Source: Streptomyces lavendofoliae | Lineage (GTDB): Bacteria; Actinomycetota; Actinomycetes; Streptomycetales; Streptomycetaceae | DNA length: 64,000 nucleotides | Reading direction: 5' to 3' | Assembly (NCBI RefSeq): GCF_014649735.1 | Contig: NZ_BMTP01000001.1 | Span: 1 to 64,000 of the forward strand | Shown here: positions 8,327 through 17,792 of the stretch, piece by piece | Numbering within the stretch: the first letter of the stretch is position 1 | Layout: each line of letters starts with the position of its first letter | Notes under the pieces: model-generated | What the model was told of the DNA's origin: nothing | The model's database searches: none | Seen by the model: only the letters and a program-made list of their open reading frames with translations | Made by a program: the position numbers and the translations under genes

Positions 8327-9937
8327 ATGACTAGTCAGACCACCATCGATAAGTCGCCGCAGGGCCAGGACCCCGTGCCGGCCCCGGCCAAAGGGCTGCG
8401 CGGCCACCCTTGGCTGACGCTGTTCGCCGTCGCGGTCGGCGTGATGATGGTCGCGCTCGACGGCACCATCGTCGCGATCGCCAACCCCGCGATCCAGCGG
8501 GACCTCGGCGCGTCGCTGGCCGACGTCCAGTGGATCACCAACGGCTACCTGCTGGCCCTGGCCGTCGCGCTGATCACGGCCGGCAAGCTCGGTGACCGGT
8601 TCGGCCACCGCCAGACCTTCCTCATCGGCATCGCGGGCTTCGCCGCCGCGTCCGCGGCGATCGGCCTGTCGGACTCGATCACGTTCGTGATCGCCTTCCG
8701 TGTCCTCCAGGGCCTCTTCGGCGCGCTCCTGATGCCGGCCGCCCTGGGGCTGCTGCGCGCGACCTTCCCGGCCGAGAAGCTGAACATGGCCATCGGCATC
8801 TGGGGCATGGTCATCGGCGCCTCCACGGCGGGCGGCCCGATCCTCGGCGGCGTGCTCGTCGAGCACGTCAGCTGGCAGTCGGTGTTCTTCATCAACGTGC
8901 CGGTCGGTGTCCTGGCGCTCGCGATGGGCCTGGTGATCCTGAAGGACCACCGCGCGGAGAACGCCCCGCGCTCGTTCGACCTGCTCGGCATCGTGCTGCT
9001 GTCCGCCGCGATGGGCTCCCTGATCTGGGGCATCATCAAGGCAGGCGAGAGCTGGGGCTGGGGCAGCGCCAACACCTGGGCCTTCCTCGGCGGCGCCGTC
9101 GTCCTCTTCGCGGTGTTCGCGGTCTGGGAGACGAAGGTCAAGGAGCCGCTCATCCCGCTGGGCATGTTCCGCTCCGTACCGCTCACCGCCGGCACCGTCC
9201 TCATGGTGCTGATGGCCTTCGCCTTCATGGGCGGGCTGTTCTTCGTCACCTTCTACTTGCAGGGCGTCAAGGGGCTCAGCCCGGTCGACAGCGGCCTGCA
9301 CCTGCTGCCCCTGACGGCCATGATGATCGTCTCCTCGCCGCTGGCGGGCGCGCTCATCACCAGGTTCGGACCGCGCGTCCCGCTGGTGGGCGGCATGGTG
9401 TGCACGGCGGTCGCCATGTTCGGCATGATCAGCCTGACGGAGGGCACCGGCGCGCTGGCGATGTCCCTGTGGTTCGCCCTCCTGGGACTGGGCCTCGCCC
9501 CCGTGATGGTGGGGGCCACCGAGGTCATCGTCGGCAACGCCCCGCTGGAGCTCTCCGGGGTGGCCGGTGGACTCCAGCAGGCCGCCATGCAGGTCGGCGG
9601 CGCGCTCGGGACGGCCGTGCTGGGCGCGGTCATGTCCTCCAAGGTGAGCGCCGAGTTCGCGGACAACTGGAAGGACGCCGGGATTCCGGTGCCGGTCGAC
9701 CGCAGGCTGGAGCAGGCCGCGGAGTTCGGCACCGTCCCGGCCGAGCTGGCGAAGGCGCCCGGCATGACGCCGGACCTGGCCGCGAAGATCGGCGGCGTCA
9801 TCCATGACACCTTCCTGTCCGGGATGGGCCTGGCCTTCACGGTCGCGGGCGTCGTGGCGGTCGTCGCGGCGCTGGTGGCCACGCTCACCAAGCGCGGCGA
9901 GAACGCGGACGCCGGCGTGGGCGGCGCCCACATCTGA
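8327..9937 (+). CDS. MFS drug exporter, DHA2 (14-TM) type
   Basis: 536 residues with about 14 membrane segments. Family signatures include LDGTIVAIANPAIQRDL in TM1, GDRFGHRQTFLIG in the first cytoplasmic loop and the motif C-type stretch GIWGMVIGASTAGGPILGG in TM5. It is a proton-driven exporter of the EmrB/QacA group; the substrate is not predictable. Only a few bases separate the promoter candidate from the ATG, so the message may have a very short leader. Probably repressed by the divergent TetR; a strong hairpin terminator follows at 9959-9988. Confidence 0.92.
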   Translation: MTSQTTIDKSPQGQDPVPAPAKGLRGHPWLTLFAVAVGVMMVALDGTIVAIANPAIQRDLGASLADVQWITNGYLLALAVALITAGKLGDRFGHRQTFLIGIAGFAAASAAIGLSDSITFVIAFRVLQGLFGALLMPAALGLLRATFPAEKLNMAIGIWGMVIGASTAGGPILGGVLVEHVSWQSVFFINVPVGVLALAMGLVILKDHRAENAPRSFDLLGIVLLSAAMGSLIWGIIKAGESWGWGSANTWAFLGGAVVLFAVFAVWETKVKEPLIPLGMFRSVPLTAGTVLMVLMAFAFMGGLFFVTFYLQGVKGLSPVDSGLHLLPLTAMMIVSSPLAGALITRFGPRVPLVGGMVCTAVAMFGMISLTEGTGALAMSLWFALLGLGLAPVMVGATEVIVGNAPLELSGVAGGLQQAAMQVGGALGTAVLGAVMSSKVSAEFADNWKDAGIPVPVDRRLEQAAEFGTVPAELAKAPGMTPDLAAKIGGVIHDTFLSGMGLAFTVAGVVAVVAALVATLTKRGENADAGVGGAHI

Positions 9938-9958
9938 CGGAGGTTCGGACGGAAGGGC

Positions 9959-9988
9959 GGGGCCCCGCGGCTACGGCCGCGGGGCCCC
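9959..9988 (+). terminator. Hairpin terminator after the exporter gene
   Basis: Perfect 13-bp G+C stem (9959-9971 with 9976-9988) closed by a TACG tetraloop. It starts 22 bases after the exporter stop and has no U-tract, as is common in Streptomyces. Confidence 0.75.
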
Positions 9989-10168
9989 GTCCGTTGTGCC
10001 GCGTCACCCTTCCGGGTGGACCGGCCCCGGAACTCTTCCCCAGAGAGTCACTCAGCGTCACGATGGTCCTGTGATCGTCACGCGCGGTTCCGGCGACATC
10101 CGGGCGACGCTCCGACGGCACGCACCGCACGCACGGCACACGGCACACCACTCTCCACGGGGGTTCAC

Positions 10169-10561
10169 ATGCGTTCCACGACCGTCCTCACCGCCGCCGT
10201 CACCACCCTCCTCGCCACCGGCGCGCTCGCCGCCGGAGTCCTCGGGGGCGCCGCCCCGGTGGCAGCGGCGCCGCCCCGGCTCGGGCCCTGCGAGACCGGA
10301 CAGTTGTGCCTGTGGGCCAAGGAGGGATTCAGGGGCGCGAGGCACACCCACGAGCTGACCGACGTCGACATCGAGGCGTGCGTCCCGCTGCCCGCCGGGA
10401 CGACGGCCGCTGCCCTCGCCAACCGCACCGGACGGCCCGTCACCACCTACCAGTCCGCCGAGTGCGCCGAGACCGGCGAGTTCGAGACCTATCCGGGCGG
10501 CGGCACATGGGTTCCCCAATCGCCGTACCAGGTGCGGGCCTTCAAGGTGTGGGAGACCTGA
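10169..10561 (+). CDS. Secreted peptidase-inhibitor-I36-like protein
   Basis: 130 residues. A signal peptide occupies about 1-36 (hydrophobic core then APVAAAPP). The mature part has a conserved CETGQLCLW opening and four Cys in all (C-E-T-G-Q-L-C, one in EACVPL, one in SAECAE), the crystallin-like layout of the peptidase inhibitor I36 family of Streptomyces (SMPI type). The start is the ATG following CACGGGGGTTC; an in-frame ATG at 10016 would give an implausible signal peptide. Inhibition of a protease is inferred only from family resemblance. Confidence 0.75.
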   Translation: MRSTTVLTAAVTTLLATGALAAGVLGGAAPVAAAPPRLGPCETGQLCLWAKEGFRGARHTHELTDVDIEACVPLPAGTTAAALANRTGRPVTTYQSAECAETGEFETYPGGGTWVPQSPYQVRAFKVWET

Positions 10562-10580
10562 GGCGGGGCACTCGGGGGCC

Positions 10581-10889
10581 ATGGGCAGTTTCGGGTACAC
10601 CTCGCGCTCGCGCAGGAGCCCCCGCTCACGCGGCCGCATGTGGTCGCGGACCGGGCCGGATCGCGCGACGCTCGGAATCGTCGGACTGGTCTGCGCGGTC
10701 GCCGGATTCTTCGTACTGGGCATCGTCCTCGGCCCGGTGGCGATCGTCTGCGGCTGGCTCGGCATGGGCCGGCGCTGGGCGAGCGATCGCATCCCGGCGC
10801 TGGTCGCGTTCGTCCTCGGGGCGATCGACACCGTCCTGGCCCTCGTCCGGCTGGCCGGTGTCGGCACCCTGAGCGACGGCACGCTCTAG
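10581..10889 (+). CDS. Small DUF4190-like membrane protein
   Basis: 102 residues. A basic N-terminus (residues 1-28) is followed by two hydrophobic segments (about 30-58 and 70-95) with GIVGLVCAVAGFFVLGIVLG in the first, matching DUF4190-type two-TM proteins. It lies 19 bases downstream of the I36-like gene on the same strand, so they may share a transcript. Function unknown. Confidence 0.7.
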   Translation: MGSFGYTSRSRRSPRSRGRMWSRTGPDRATLGIVGLVCAVAGFFVLGIVLGPVAIVCGWLGMGRRWASDRIPALVAFVLGAIDTVLALVRLAGVGTLSDGTL

Positions 10890-11054
10890 CCGTACCCGGA
10901 GGACAGGCCCGCGCGCCTACCGGGGGCAAGGGCTCACCCCGGCCCCCGGCGCGCCGGGAGCCCACGGTGCCCCACGCCCCTGTCCCGCGCGCGCCGCGCA
11001 CCCGCCGTCCCCCGGGTGCCACCCGCTCCGCCCCCGGCCCGTGCGCGGCGGTTC

Positions 11055-11879
11055 CTAGCCGGTCCGCTCCGCGGAGGTCCCGGCCGGCGCGGCGGCTACG
11101 GCCTGCGCGGACGGCGCGACCGGCACGGCCGGCACGGCGGACGCCGTGGGCTGGGCGGGGACGGCCGGGACGCCGCCCGACAGCCGGGCGACCTCGGTGC
11201 GGAGTTCTCCGACCTCCTTGATCAGTACCTCCAGGAGGGCGCTCTGGCGGCGCTCCTGCTCGTCGTCCCGCTCGAAGCGGGAGATGAACCAGGCCGCGAT
11301 GTTCGCCGTCACCACACCCAGCAGCGCGATGCCGGACAGCATCAGGCCCACGGCGAGGAGCCGCCCCAGCCCGGTGGTCGGCGCGTGATCGCCGTACCCG
11401 ACGGTCGTCATCGTCGTGAACGACCACCAGACCGCGTCACCCAGCGTCTTGATGTTCCCGCCCGGAGCGTCCCGCTCCACGTGCAGCACCGCGAGCGAGC
11501 CGAACATCAGCAGGCCCGCCACCGACCCGGCGACATAGGTGGTGAGCGTGATCTGCGGAGCCATCCGGGCCCGCCGGCCCACCAGGAGCAGGGTCGACAC
11601 CAGCCGCAGCAGCCGCAGCGGCTGGACCAGCGGCAGCAGCACCGCCAGCAGGTCCAGCGGATGGCTCCGCACGAAGTGCCACCGTGACGGTGCCAGCGCC
11701 AGCCGGACCCCATAGTCCAGAGCGAACGCGCCCCAGACCACCCACTCCACGGTCGTGCACAGCGCGTGCACCCACGCCTCGGCGCCGGGCGCCACTATCG
11801 GCACCGCGTACGCGACGCCGAAGACCAGGGCGAGAGCCAGGAGCGGCGTCTGGGTGCGAGCTTCCCAGCGTTCGTTCAT
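11055..11879 (-). CDS. Voltage-gated-like potassium channel
   Basis: 274 residues. About four to six membrane segments in the first 200 residues include an S4-like Arg-rich stretch (LRLLRLVSTLLLVGRRAR, about 88-105) and a pore loop with the K+ selectivity filter TVGYGD at 159-164. A cytoplasmic coiled coil (about 205-240, ERDDEQERRQSALLEVLIKE) may tetramerise the channel, and the tail is Ala/Pro-rich. It lies downstream of the aceE terminator on the same strand and has its own transcript start by inference. Confidence 0.9.
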   Translation of the reverse strand: MNERWEARTQTPLLALALVFGVAYAVPIVAPGAEAWVHALCTTVEWVVWGAFALDYGVRLALAPSRWHFVRSHPLDLLAVLLPLVQPLRLLRLVSTLLLVGRRARMAPQITLTTYVAGSVAGLLMFGSLAVLHVERDAPGGNIKTLGDAVWWSFTTMTTVGYGDHAPTTGLGRLLAVGLMLSGIALLGVVTANIAAWFISRFERDDEQERRQSALLEVLIKEVGELRTEVARLSGGVPAVPAQPTASAVPAVPVAPSAQAVAAAPAGTSAERTG

Positions 11880-11899
11880 GCCGGGAATGGTAGGCCGGA

Positions 11900-11921
11900 G
11901 CGGGGGGCCGGAGCCCCCCGC
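11900..11921 (-). terminator. Hairpin terminator downstream of aceE
   Basis: Perfect 9-bp stem (11900-11908 with 11913-11921) with a four-base loop, 10 bases past the aceE stop and before the channel start. Confidence 0.7.
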
Positions 11922-11931
11922 GTGAGGGACG

Positions 11932-14664
11932 TTACGCGTCGCCGCCCGCGGCGCCCGGGTGGGCCGCCGACACGTCCAGCAGCTGGTAGCGGTCCACGGC
12001 CTGCTTCAGCACCGAACGGTCCACCTTGCCCTCCCGGGCCAGCTCCGTCAGCACCGCCAGGACGATCGACTGGGCGTCGATGTGGAAGTACCGCCGGGCC
12101 GCGCCCCGGGTGTCCGCGAAACCGAAGCCGTCCGCGCCCAGGGAGGTGTAGGTGCCCGGCACCCAGCGCGCGATCTGGTCGGGAACCGAGCGCATCCAGT
12201 CGGAGACGGCCACGAACGGCCCCTCCGCGCCGGACAGCTTCCGCGTCACGTACGGAACGCGCTGTTCCTCCTCCGGGTGGAGCAGGTTGTGCTCGTCCAC
12301 CGCCACGGCGTCGCGGCGCAGCTCGTTCCAGGAGGTGGCCGACCAGACGTCGGCGCGGACGTTCCACTCGGCGGCGAGGATCCGCTGGGCCTCCAGCGCC
12401 CACGGCACGGCCACACCGGACGCCATGATCTGCGCGGGGACGGCCCCCTCGCTGCCGGCGCTGAACCGGTACAGGCCCTTGAGGATGCCGTCCACGTCGA
12501 CGTCCGCCGGCTCGGCCGGGTGCTGGATCGGCTCGTTGTAGACGGTGAGGTAGTAGAAGACGTCCTCCGCGTTCTCGCCGTACATCCGGCGCAGACCGTC
12601 CCGGACGATGTGCGCGATCTCGAAGCCGAAGGCCGGGTCGTACGCGACACAGGCCGGGTTCGTCGAGGCGAGCAGCTGCGAGTGGCCGTCCGCGTGCTGC
12701 AGACCCTCACCCGTCAGCGTCGTGCGTCCGGCGGTCGCGCCCAGGACGAAACCGCGCGACAGCTGGTCGGCCATCTGCCAGAACTGGTCGCCGGTCCGCT
12801 GGAAGCCGAACATCGAGTAGAACACGTACACCGGGATCAGCGGCTCGCCGTGCGTGGCGTAGGCCGACCCGGCCGCGATCAGGGACGCCGTGCAGCCCGC
12901 CTCCGAGATGCCGTCGTGCAGCATCTGCCCGGTCGGGGACTCCTTGTACGCCAGCAGCAGCTCGCGGTCCACGGCCTCGTACTGCTGACCCAGCGGGTTG
13001 TAGATCTTGGCGCTCGGGAAGAACGAGTCCATACCGAAGGTGCGGTACTCGTCCGGAGCGATCAGCACGAACCGCTTGCCGATCTCCTTGTCCCGCATGA
13101 GGTCCTTCAGCAGCCGGACGAACGCCATCGTCGTGGCGATCGACTGCTGCCCCGACCCCTTCTTCACCGCCGCGTACGTCTTCTCGTCCGGCAGCGCCAG
13201 GGGCTTCGCCCGCACGACACGGGTCGGGACGTACCCGCCCAGCGCCTTGCGGCGGTCGTGCATGTACTGGATCTCCTCCGAGTCCCGGCCCGGGTGGTAG
13301 TACGGCGGGACGCCGCTCTCCAGCTGCTGGTCGGTGATCGGGATGTGCAGCCGGTCGCGGAAGCGCTTCAGGTCGTCGACCGTCAGCTTCTTCATCTGGT
13401 GCGTCGCGTTGCGGCCCTCGAAGTTCGGTCCGAGCGTCCAGCCCTTGACCGTCTGCGCGAGGATCACGGTCGGCTGGCCCTTGTGCTCCACGGCCGCCTT
13501 GTACGCCGCGAAGATCTTCTTGTGGTCGTGACCGCCGCGCCCCAGGTGCAGGATCTGGTCGTCGGTCATCCCCTCGACCATGGCGCGCAGCCGGTGGTCG
13601 TCACCGAAGAAGTGCTCACGAATGTATGCGCCGGTCTCCGTCGCGTACGTCTGGAACTGTCCGTCCGGCGTGGTGTTCAGCTTGTTGACCAGGATCCCGT
13701 CGCGGTCCTGGGCCAGCAGCGGGTCCCAGGAGCGGTCCCACACCAGCTTGATCACGTTCCAGCCGGCGCCGCGGAACTGCGACTCCAGCTCCTGGACGAT
13801 CTTGCCGTTGCCGCGCACCGGGCCGTCGAGCCGCTGGAGGTTGCAGTTGACGACGAACGTCAGGTTGTCGAGGCCCTCGCGGGCCGCGATGGACAGCTGG
13901 CCCAGCGACTCCGGCTCGTCCATCTCGCCGTCGCCCAGGAACGCCCAGACGTGCGACTTGGAGGTGTCCGCGATGCCGCGTGCCTCCATGTAGCGGTTCA
14001 TGCGCGCCTGGTAGATCGCTCCGATGGGCCCGAGGCCCATGGACACGGTCGGGAACTCCCAGAAGTCCGGCATCAGCCGCGGGTGCGGGTACGACGACAG
14101 TCCGTTCGGGAACTTCGACTTCTCCTGGCGGAAGGCGTCGAGCTGCGCCTCGGTCAGCCGGTCCAGCAGGAACGCGCGCGCGTAGACGCCGGGCGACGCG
14201 TGCCCCTGGAAGAAGATCTGGTCACCGCCGTCGCCCTCGTCCTTGCCGCGGAAGAAGTGGTTGAAGCCCACGTCGTACAGGGAGGCCGAGGAGGCGAAGG
14301 TGGCGATGTGGCCGCCGACGCCGATACCGGGGCGCTGCGCGCGCGACACCATGACGGCGGCGTTCCATCGCGTGGCGTTGAGGACCTTCCGCTCGATCTC
14401 CTCGTTGCCGGGGAAGAACGGCTCGTCCTTGGTGGCGATGGTGTTCACGTAGTCCGTGCTGCGCATCTCGGGCACGGCCACGCGCTTCTCGCGGGCCCGC
14501 TCGATCAGGCGGAGCATCAGGTAACGGGCCCGCTCACGGCCGCGCTCGTCCACGGCGGCGTCGAGGGAGTCGAGCCATTCCTGGGTCTCTTCGGGATCGA
14601 AATCCGGGACCTGGCTGGGAAGGCCGCCAATGATGATCGGGTTGCGATCGGATCCGGAAGCCAC
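11932..14664 (-). CDS. aceE: Pyruvate dehydrogenase E1 component, homodimeric type
   Basis: 910 residues, close to the usual length of homodimeric AceE. It decarboxylates pyruvate with thiamine diphosphate and passes the acetyl group to the lipoyl domains of E2, feeding acetyl-CoA synthesis. The thiamine diphosphate/Mg motif begins at GDG 245-247 ([11 protein letters not shown]) and ends near [14 protein letters not shown]; the conserved His154 lies in FFQGHASPG. The N-terminal E2-binding region is intact. No E2/E3 genes are adjacent, as is common in actinobacteria. A rho-independent hairpin follows. Confidence 0.97.
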   Translation of the reverse strand: MASGSDRNPIIIGGLPSQVPDFDPEETQEWLDSLDAAVDERGRERARYLMLRLIERAREKRVAVPEMRSTDYVNTIATKDEPFFPGNEEIERKVLNATRWNAAVMVSRAQRPGIGVGGHIATFASSASLYDVGFNHFFRGKDEGDGGDQIFFQGHASPGVYARAFLLDRLTEAQLDAFRQEKSKFPNGLSSYPHPRLMPDFWEFPTVSMGLGPIGAIYQARMNRYMEARGIADTSKSHVWAFLGDGEMDEPESLGQLSIAAREGLDNLTFVVNCNLQRLDGPVRGNGKIVQELESQFRGAGWNVIKLVWDRSWDPLLAQDRDGILVNKLNTTPDGQFQTYATETGAYIREHFFGDDHRLRAMVEGMTDDQILHLGRGGHDHKKIFAAYKAAVEHKGQPTVILAQTVKGWTLGPNFEGRNATHQMKKLTVDDLKRFRDRLHIPITDQQLESGVPPYYHPGRDSEEIQYMHDRRKALGGYVPTRVVRAKPLALPDEKTYAAVKKGSGQQSIATTMAFVRLLKDLMRDKEIGKRFVLIAPDEYRTFGMDSFFPSAKIYNPLGQQYEAVDRELLLAYKESPTGQMLHDGISEAGCTASLIAAGSAYATHGEPLIPVYVFYSMFGFQRTGDQFWQMADQLSRGFVLGATAGRTTLTGEGLQHADGHSQLLASTNPACVAYDPAFGFEIAHIVRDGLRRMYGENAEDVFYYLTVYNEPIQHPAEPADVDVDGILKGLYRFSAGSEGAVPAQIMASGVAVPWALEAQRILAAEWNVRADVWSATSWNELRRDAVAVDEHNLLHPEEEQRVPYVTRKLSGAEGPFVAVSDWMRSVPDQIARWVPGTYTSLGADGFGFADTRGAARRYFHIDAQSIVLAVLTELAREGKVDRSVLKQAVDRYQLLDVSAAHPGAAGGDA

Positions 14665-15115
14665 GCTGTTCCTTCTGGTCGGTGAAGCCTACGGGGAGGG
14701 GAGTGTCAGCTATACGGTCGCGCCGCCACCATCGTGTACCCCATGGGCTTAAACGTCATCTTTACCGAGGGGTAACCCCCACGGGTCGCCGTATCCGGGC
14801 CGCGGTCACCGGAAGGCGCTGGTCAAATCGCAACCTTACGCCCAAGGCGGCCATGTGTTTCGTTCGGTCGTTCGGCCCCTACGGGCGCACGGAAGGAGTA
14901 GAAGCGAATAAAGTGGGTCAAGAGCCGTGGCGTGGATCGCGGACGAGGGCGGGGAGGTGCCTGGAGTTGCGGCGAGACGGCCCCAAAAGTCACCGTTTCG
15001 ACGGTCTCGATCGCCGGGTACTTGCGCGATCCGCCCCGCACGTGTGGACTACGCCCAATGCCACGCGTACGCGCGCGGCCGAAGCACTTTCCAAAAAACG
15101 ATCAGGAGGCAAGCC
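14665..15115. other. Divergent regulatory region between aceE and DUF3052
   Basis: 451 bases with the promoters of both genes. It has lower G+C patches than its surroundings. An inverted repeat TTACC-GAGG-GGTAA (14762-14775) lies about 100 bases upstream of aceE and could be an operator. A strong AGGAGG (15104-15109) belongs to the DUF3052 gene. No RNA gene was recognised. Confidence 0.45.
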
Positions 15116-15547
15116 GTGAGCGCGACCGCGGACCACGCGGAGGAGCGGACCAACCCGGCGGCAAAGCTGGGGTTCGAGCCCGGACAGGTGGTCCAGGAGA
15201 TCGGCTACGACGACGACGTCGAGCAGGAGCTCCGTGAAGGCATCGAGGCCATCATCGGCCAGGACCTCGTCGACGAGGACTACGACGACGTCGCCGACGT
15301 CGTACTGCTGTGGTTCCGGGACGACGACGGCGACCTCACGGACGCGCTGGTCGACGCCATCGGTCTGATCGACGAGGGTGGGCAGATCTGGCTCATGACG
15401 CCCAAGACCGGCCGGGACGGTTACATCGAGCCCAGCGACATCAACGAGGCCGCCCAGACGGCCGGCCTCTCCCAGACCCGGAGCATCAACGCCGGCAAGG
15501 ACTGGACCGGCAGCCGCCTGGTGACGCCGAAGACCGCCAAGCGCTGA
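15116..15547 (+). CDS. DUF3052 family protein
   Basis: 143 residues from a GTG with AGGAGG seven bases upstream (15104-15109), which decides the start over longer in-frame alternatives. The protein is acidic and has the conserved core AAKLGFEPGQVVQEIGYDDD and WLMTPKTGRDG. DUF3052 proteins are cytoplasmic and widespread in actinobacteria. A role as an RNA-polymerase-associated or regulatory factor has been suggested for relatives but cannot be shown here. A strong terminator follows. Confidence 0.9.
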   Translation: MSATADHAEERTNPAAKLGFEPGQVVQEIGYDDDVEQELREGIEAIIGQDLVDEDYDDVADVVLLWFRDDDGDLTDALVDAIGLIDEGGQIWLMTPKTGRDGYIEPSDINEAAQTAGLSQTRSINAGKDWTGSRLVTPKTAKR

Positions 15548-15573
15548 GTCGTCCCTCCCACCCGTCCCCCAGC

Positions 15574-15613
15574 CACAGGGCCCCCGCCGACCTCGGTCGG
15601 CGGGGGCCCTGTG
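15574..15613 (+). terminator. Strong hairpin terminator
   Basis: Near-perfect inverted repeat with 19-bp arms (15574-15592 with 15595-15613) directly after the DUF3052 gene and before the peroxiredoxin gene. Confidence 0.8.
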
Positions 15614-15659
15614 CGTAGGGTGGGACCCCACGAGACCCAGCGAAGGGATGCTTTCTGTC

Positions 15660-16145
15660 ATGGCGATCGAGGCGATCGAGGCGACCGCGCCTGTGGCGGT
15701 CGGCACCAAGGCCCCGGACTTCCAGCTCAAGGACAACCACGGCCGTACCGTGTCGCTCGCGGACTTCCGCGGCCGGAAGAACGTCGTGCTCCTCTTCTAC
15801 CCCTTCGCCTTCACCGGGGTCTGCACCGGTGAGCTGTGCGCGCTCCGCGACGAGCTGCCGACCTTCGTCAACGACGACACCCAGCTCCTCGCCGTCTCCA
15901 ACGACTCGATCCACACGCTCCGGGTATACGCCGAGCAGGAGCGGCTGGAGTACCCGCTGCTGTCGGACTTCTGGCCGCACGGCGAGGTCTCGCGGGCGTA
16001 CGGCGTCTTCGACGAGGAGAAGGGCTGCGCGGTCCGCGGCACCTTCATCATCGACAAGGAGGGCGTCGTCCGCTGGACCGTCGTCAACGGTCTGCCGGAC
16101 GCCCGGGACCTCAACGAGTACGCCGCGGCGCTCGACACCCTCTGA
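15660..16145 (+). CDS. ahpE: Peroxiredoxin, AhpE-like
   Basis: 161 residues. A thioredoxin-fold peroxidase reducing hydrogen peroxide and organic or peroxynitrite peroxides. The active site reads FTGVCTGELC with peroxidatic Cys55 and a second Cys at 60, the CX4C spacing seen in BCP proteins; mycobacterial AhpE keeps only the first. The downstream SDFWPHG and YGVFDEEKG blocks are AhpE-like. The ATG at 15660 is preferred over the one at 15648, which sits directly against the GAAGGG ribosome site. It lies between DUF3052 and the Ter cluster and fits a stress setting. Confidence 0.85.
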   Translation: MAIEAIEATAPVAVGTKAPDFQLKDNHGRTVSLADFRGRKNVVLLFYPFAFTGVCTGELCALRDELPTFVNDDTQLLAVSNDSIHTLRVYAEQERLEYPLLSDFWPHGEVSRAYGVFDEEKGCAVRGTFIIDKEGVVRWTVVNGLPDARDLNEYAAALDTL

Positions 16146-16259
16146 TTCTTCGGCCCAAGAGCCTGCTCACGACGGGAACCGGTCACTAGGATCCAGTCGT
16201 TGATCCGATACCAACGCACCACGGGGGCGCGCTGCCCCTGAAAACCAATGGAGGGACTC

Positions 16260-16835
16260 GTGGGAGTCAGCCTCAGCAAGGGCGGCAACGTCTCGCTGAC
16301 CAAGGAGGCCCCGGGCCTGACGGCAGTCACCGTCGGTCTGGGCTGGGACGTCCGCACCACCACCGGCACGGACTTCGACCTCGACGCCAGCGCCATTCTG
16401 GTCAACGCCGAGGGCAAGGTCCGCAACGACCAGGACTTCGTGTTCTTCAACAACCTGAAGAGCGCGGACGGCTCGGTCGAGCACACCGGTGACAACCTCA
16501 CCGGTGAGGGCGAGGGCGACGACGAGCAGGTCCAGGTCGACCTGGCCAACGTGCCGGCCGACGTCGCCAAGATCGTCTTCCCGGTGTCGATCTACGACGC
16601 CGAGACCCGCCAGCAGTCCTTCGGCCAGGTCCGCAACGCGTTCATCCGCGTCGTGAACCAGGCCGGCGGCGCCGAGATCGCCCGCTACGACCTGAGCGAG
16701 GACGCCTCGACGGAGACCGCCATGGTCTTCGGCGAGCTGTACCGCAACGGGGCGGAGTGGAAGTTCCGCGCCGTGGGCCAGGGCTACGCCTCGGGCCTGC
16801 GCGGCATCGCGCAGGACTTCGGCGTCAACGTCTGA
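16260..16835 (+). CDS. TerD family stress protein (first copy)
   Basis: 191 residues, exactly the usual TerD/TerE length, from a GTG with GGAGGG at 16250-16255. TerD domains are calcium-binding beta sandwiches: the acidic motifs DFDLDAS and [15 protein letters not shown] are present. They act in tellurite, colicin and phage resistance and in general stress, probably scaffolding a membrane-associated complex with TerC-type proteins. It is a close paralogue of the protein at 17134-17709. It is the first gene of the Ter cluster; a strong hairpin follows, so it may be expressed separately. Confidence 0.93.
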   Translation: MGVSLSKGGNVSLTKEAPGLTAVTVGLGWDVRTTTGTDFDLDASAILVNAEGKVRNDQDFVFFNNLKSADGSVEHTGDNLTGEGEGDDEQVQVDLANVPADVAKIVFPVSIYDAETRQQSFGQVRNAFIRVVNQAGGAEIARYDLSEDASTETAMVFGELYRNGAEWKFRAVGQGYASGLRGIAQDFGVNV

Positions 16836-17133
16836 CCCGCACCCCCCGGCGACGGACGGCGCCTCCCGGGCCGTCCGGGGCCCGCCCCGGGAGGCCGCCC
16901 ACCGGGTGGTCGCCGTCCCGGCCCGCCGGGGGACGGGCCGGCCCGGGTCGCCGACCGTCACGCTCCGGGGCACGGGCCACCGCCGTGCCGTCCCGTCCGG
17001 CGCCGCACGCTTCCGTGCGGCGCCGGACGTGCCTTACCGCCCGCTCCGCACGCGGTGACCGCGCCCGGGGCCGGGAGGCCGGGGACTTCCCCGGAACGAC
17101 GCAGCAGCAGATCTCAGGGGAGGAACCACCGTC
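16836..17133. other. Spacer between the two TerD genes
   Basis: 298 bases, very G+C-rich, holding one strong terminator (listed separately) and presumably the second terD promoter. No gene seen. Confidence 0.5.
16995..17028 (+). terminator. Hairpin terminator between terD paralogues
   Basis: Perfect 14-bp stem (16995-17008 with 17015-17028) and a six-base GCTTCC loop. Confidence 0.75.
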
Positions 17134-17709
17134 ATGGGCGTCACGCTCGCCAAGGGAGGCAACGTCTCCCTCTCCAAGGCCGCACCCGACCTCACCCAGG
17201 TGCTGGTAGGGCTCGGCTGGGACGCGCGCTCCACCACCGGAGCGCCCTTCGACCTCGACGCCAGCGCACTGCTCTGTCGCGACGGCAGGGTGCTCGGCGA
17301 CGAGTGGTTCGTGTTCTACAACAACCTCACCAGCCCCGACGGCTCCGTCGAGCACACCGGGGACAACCTCACCGGTGAGGGCGACGGCGACGACGAGTCG
17401 CTGATCGTCGACCTCCCCAGGGTGCCGGCCGACGTCGACAAGATAATTTTCCCGGTGTCCATCCATGAGGCCGACAACCGGGGCCAGACCTTCGGCCAGG
17501 TCAGCAATGCCTTCATCCGGGTGGTCAACCAGGCCGACGGCCAGGAGCTCGCGCGCTACGACCTCAGCGAGGACGCCTCCACCGAGACCGCGATGATCTT
17601 CGGCGAGCTGTACCGGTACGGCGGGGAATGGAAGTTCCGCGCCGTAGGACAGGGGTACGCATCGGGGTTGAGGGGCATCGCTCTAGACTTCGGGGTCAAT
17701 GTTTCCTAA
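17134..17709 (+). CDS. TerD family stress protein (second copy)
   Basis: 191 residues from an ATG preceded by AGGGGAGGA (17116-17124). It shares most residues with the first copy, including the calcium-binding acidic motifs FDLDASALL and [15 protein letters not shown] and the C-terminal [17 protein letters not shown]. The gene lies 83 bases upstream of the TerC-like gene on the same strand, with no terminator seen between them, so co-expression with that membrane partner is likely. Confidence 0.93.
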   Translation: MGVTLAKGGNVSLSKAAPDLTQVLVGLGWDARSTTGAPFDLDASALLCRDGRVLGDEWFVFYNNLTSPDGSVEHTGDNLTGEGDGDDESLIVDLPRVPADVDKIIFPVSIHEADNRGQTFGQVSNAFIRVVNQADGQELARYDLSEDASTETAMIFGELYRYGGEWKFRAVGQGYASGLRGIALDFGVNVS

Positions 17710-17792
17710 AGCTCGTCTCCGGGTTCGTTCAAAGCCCGGCGCGCACGGCGCGGGGGAGACCCGTACCCGTACTTAACACGATTGGGTAGCCA

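Noticed and set aside
8294..9931. Long open frame antisense to the MFS exporter gene.
   Set aside because: It mirrors the real gene with a charged low-complexity product; the sense frame has 14 membrane segments and family motifs.
11959..14685. 908-residue plus-strand frame antisense to aceE.
   Set aside because: Antisense artefact of high-G+C codon bias; the aceE frame is unambiguous.
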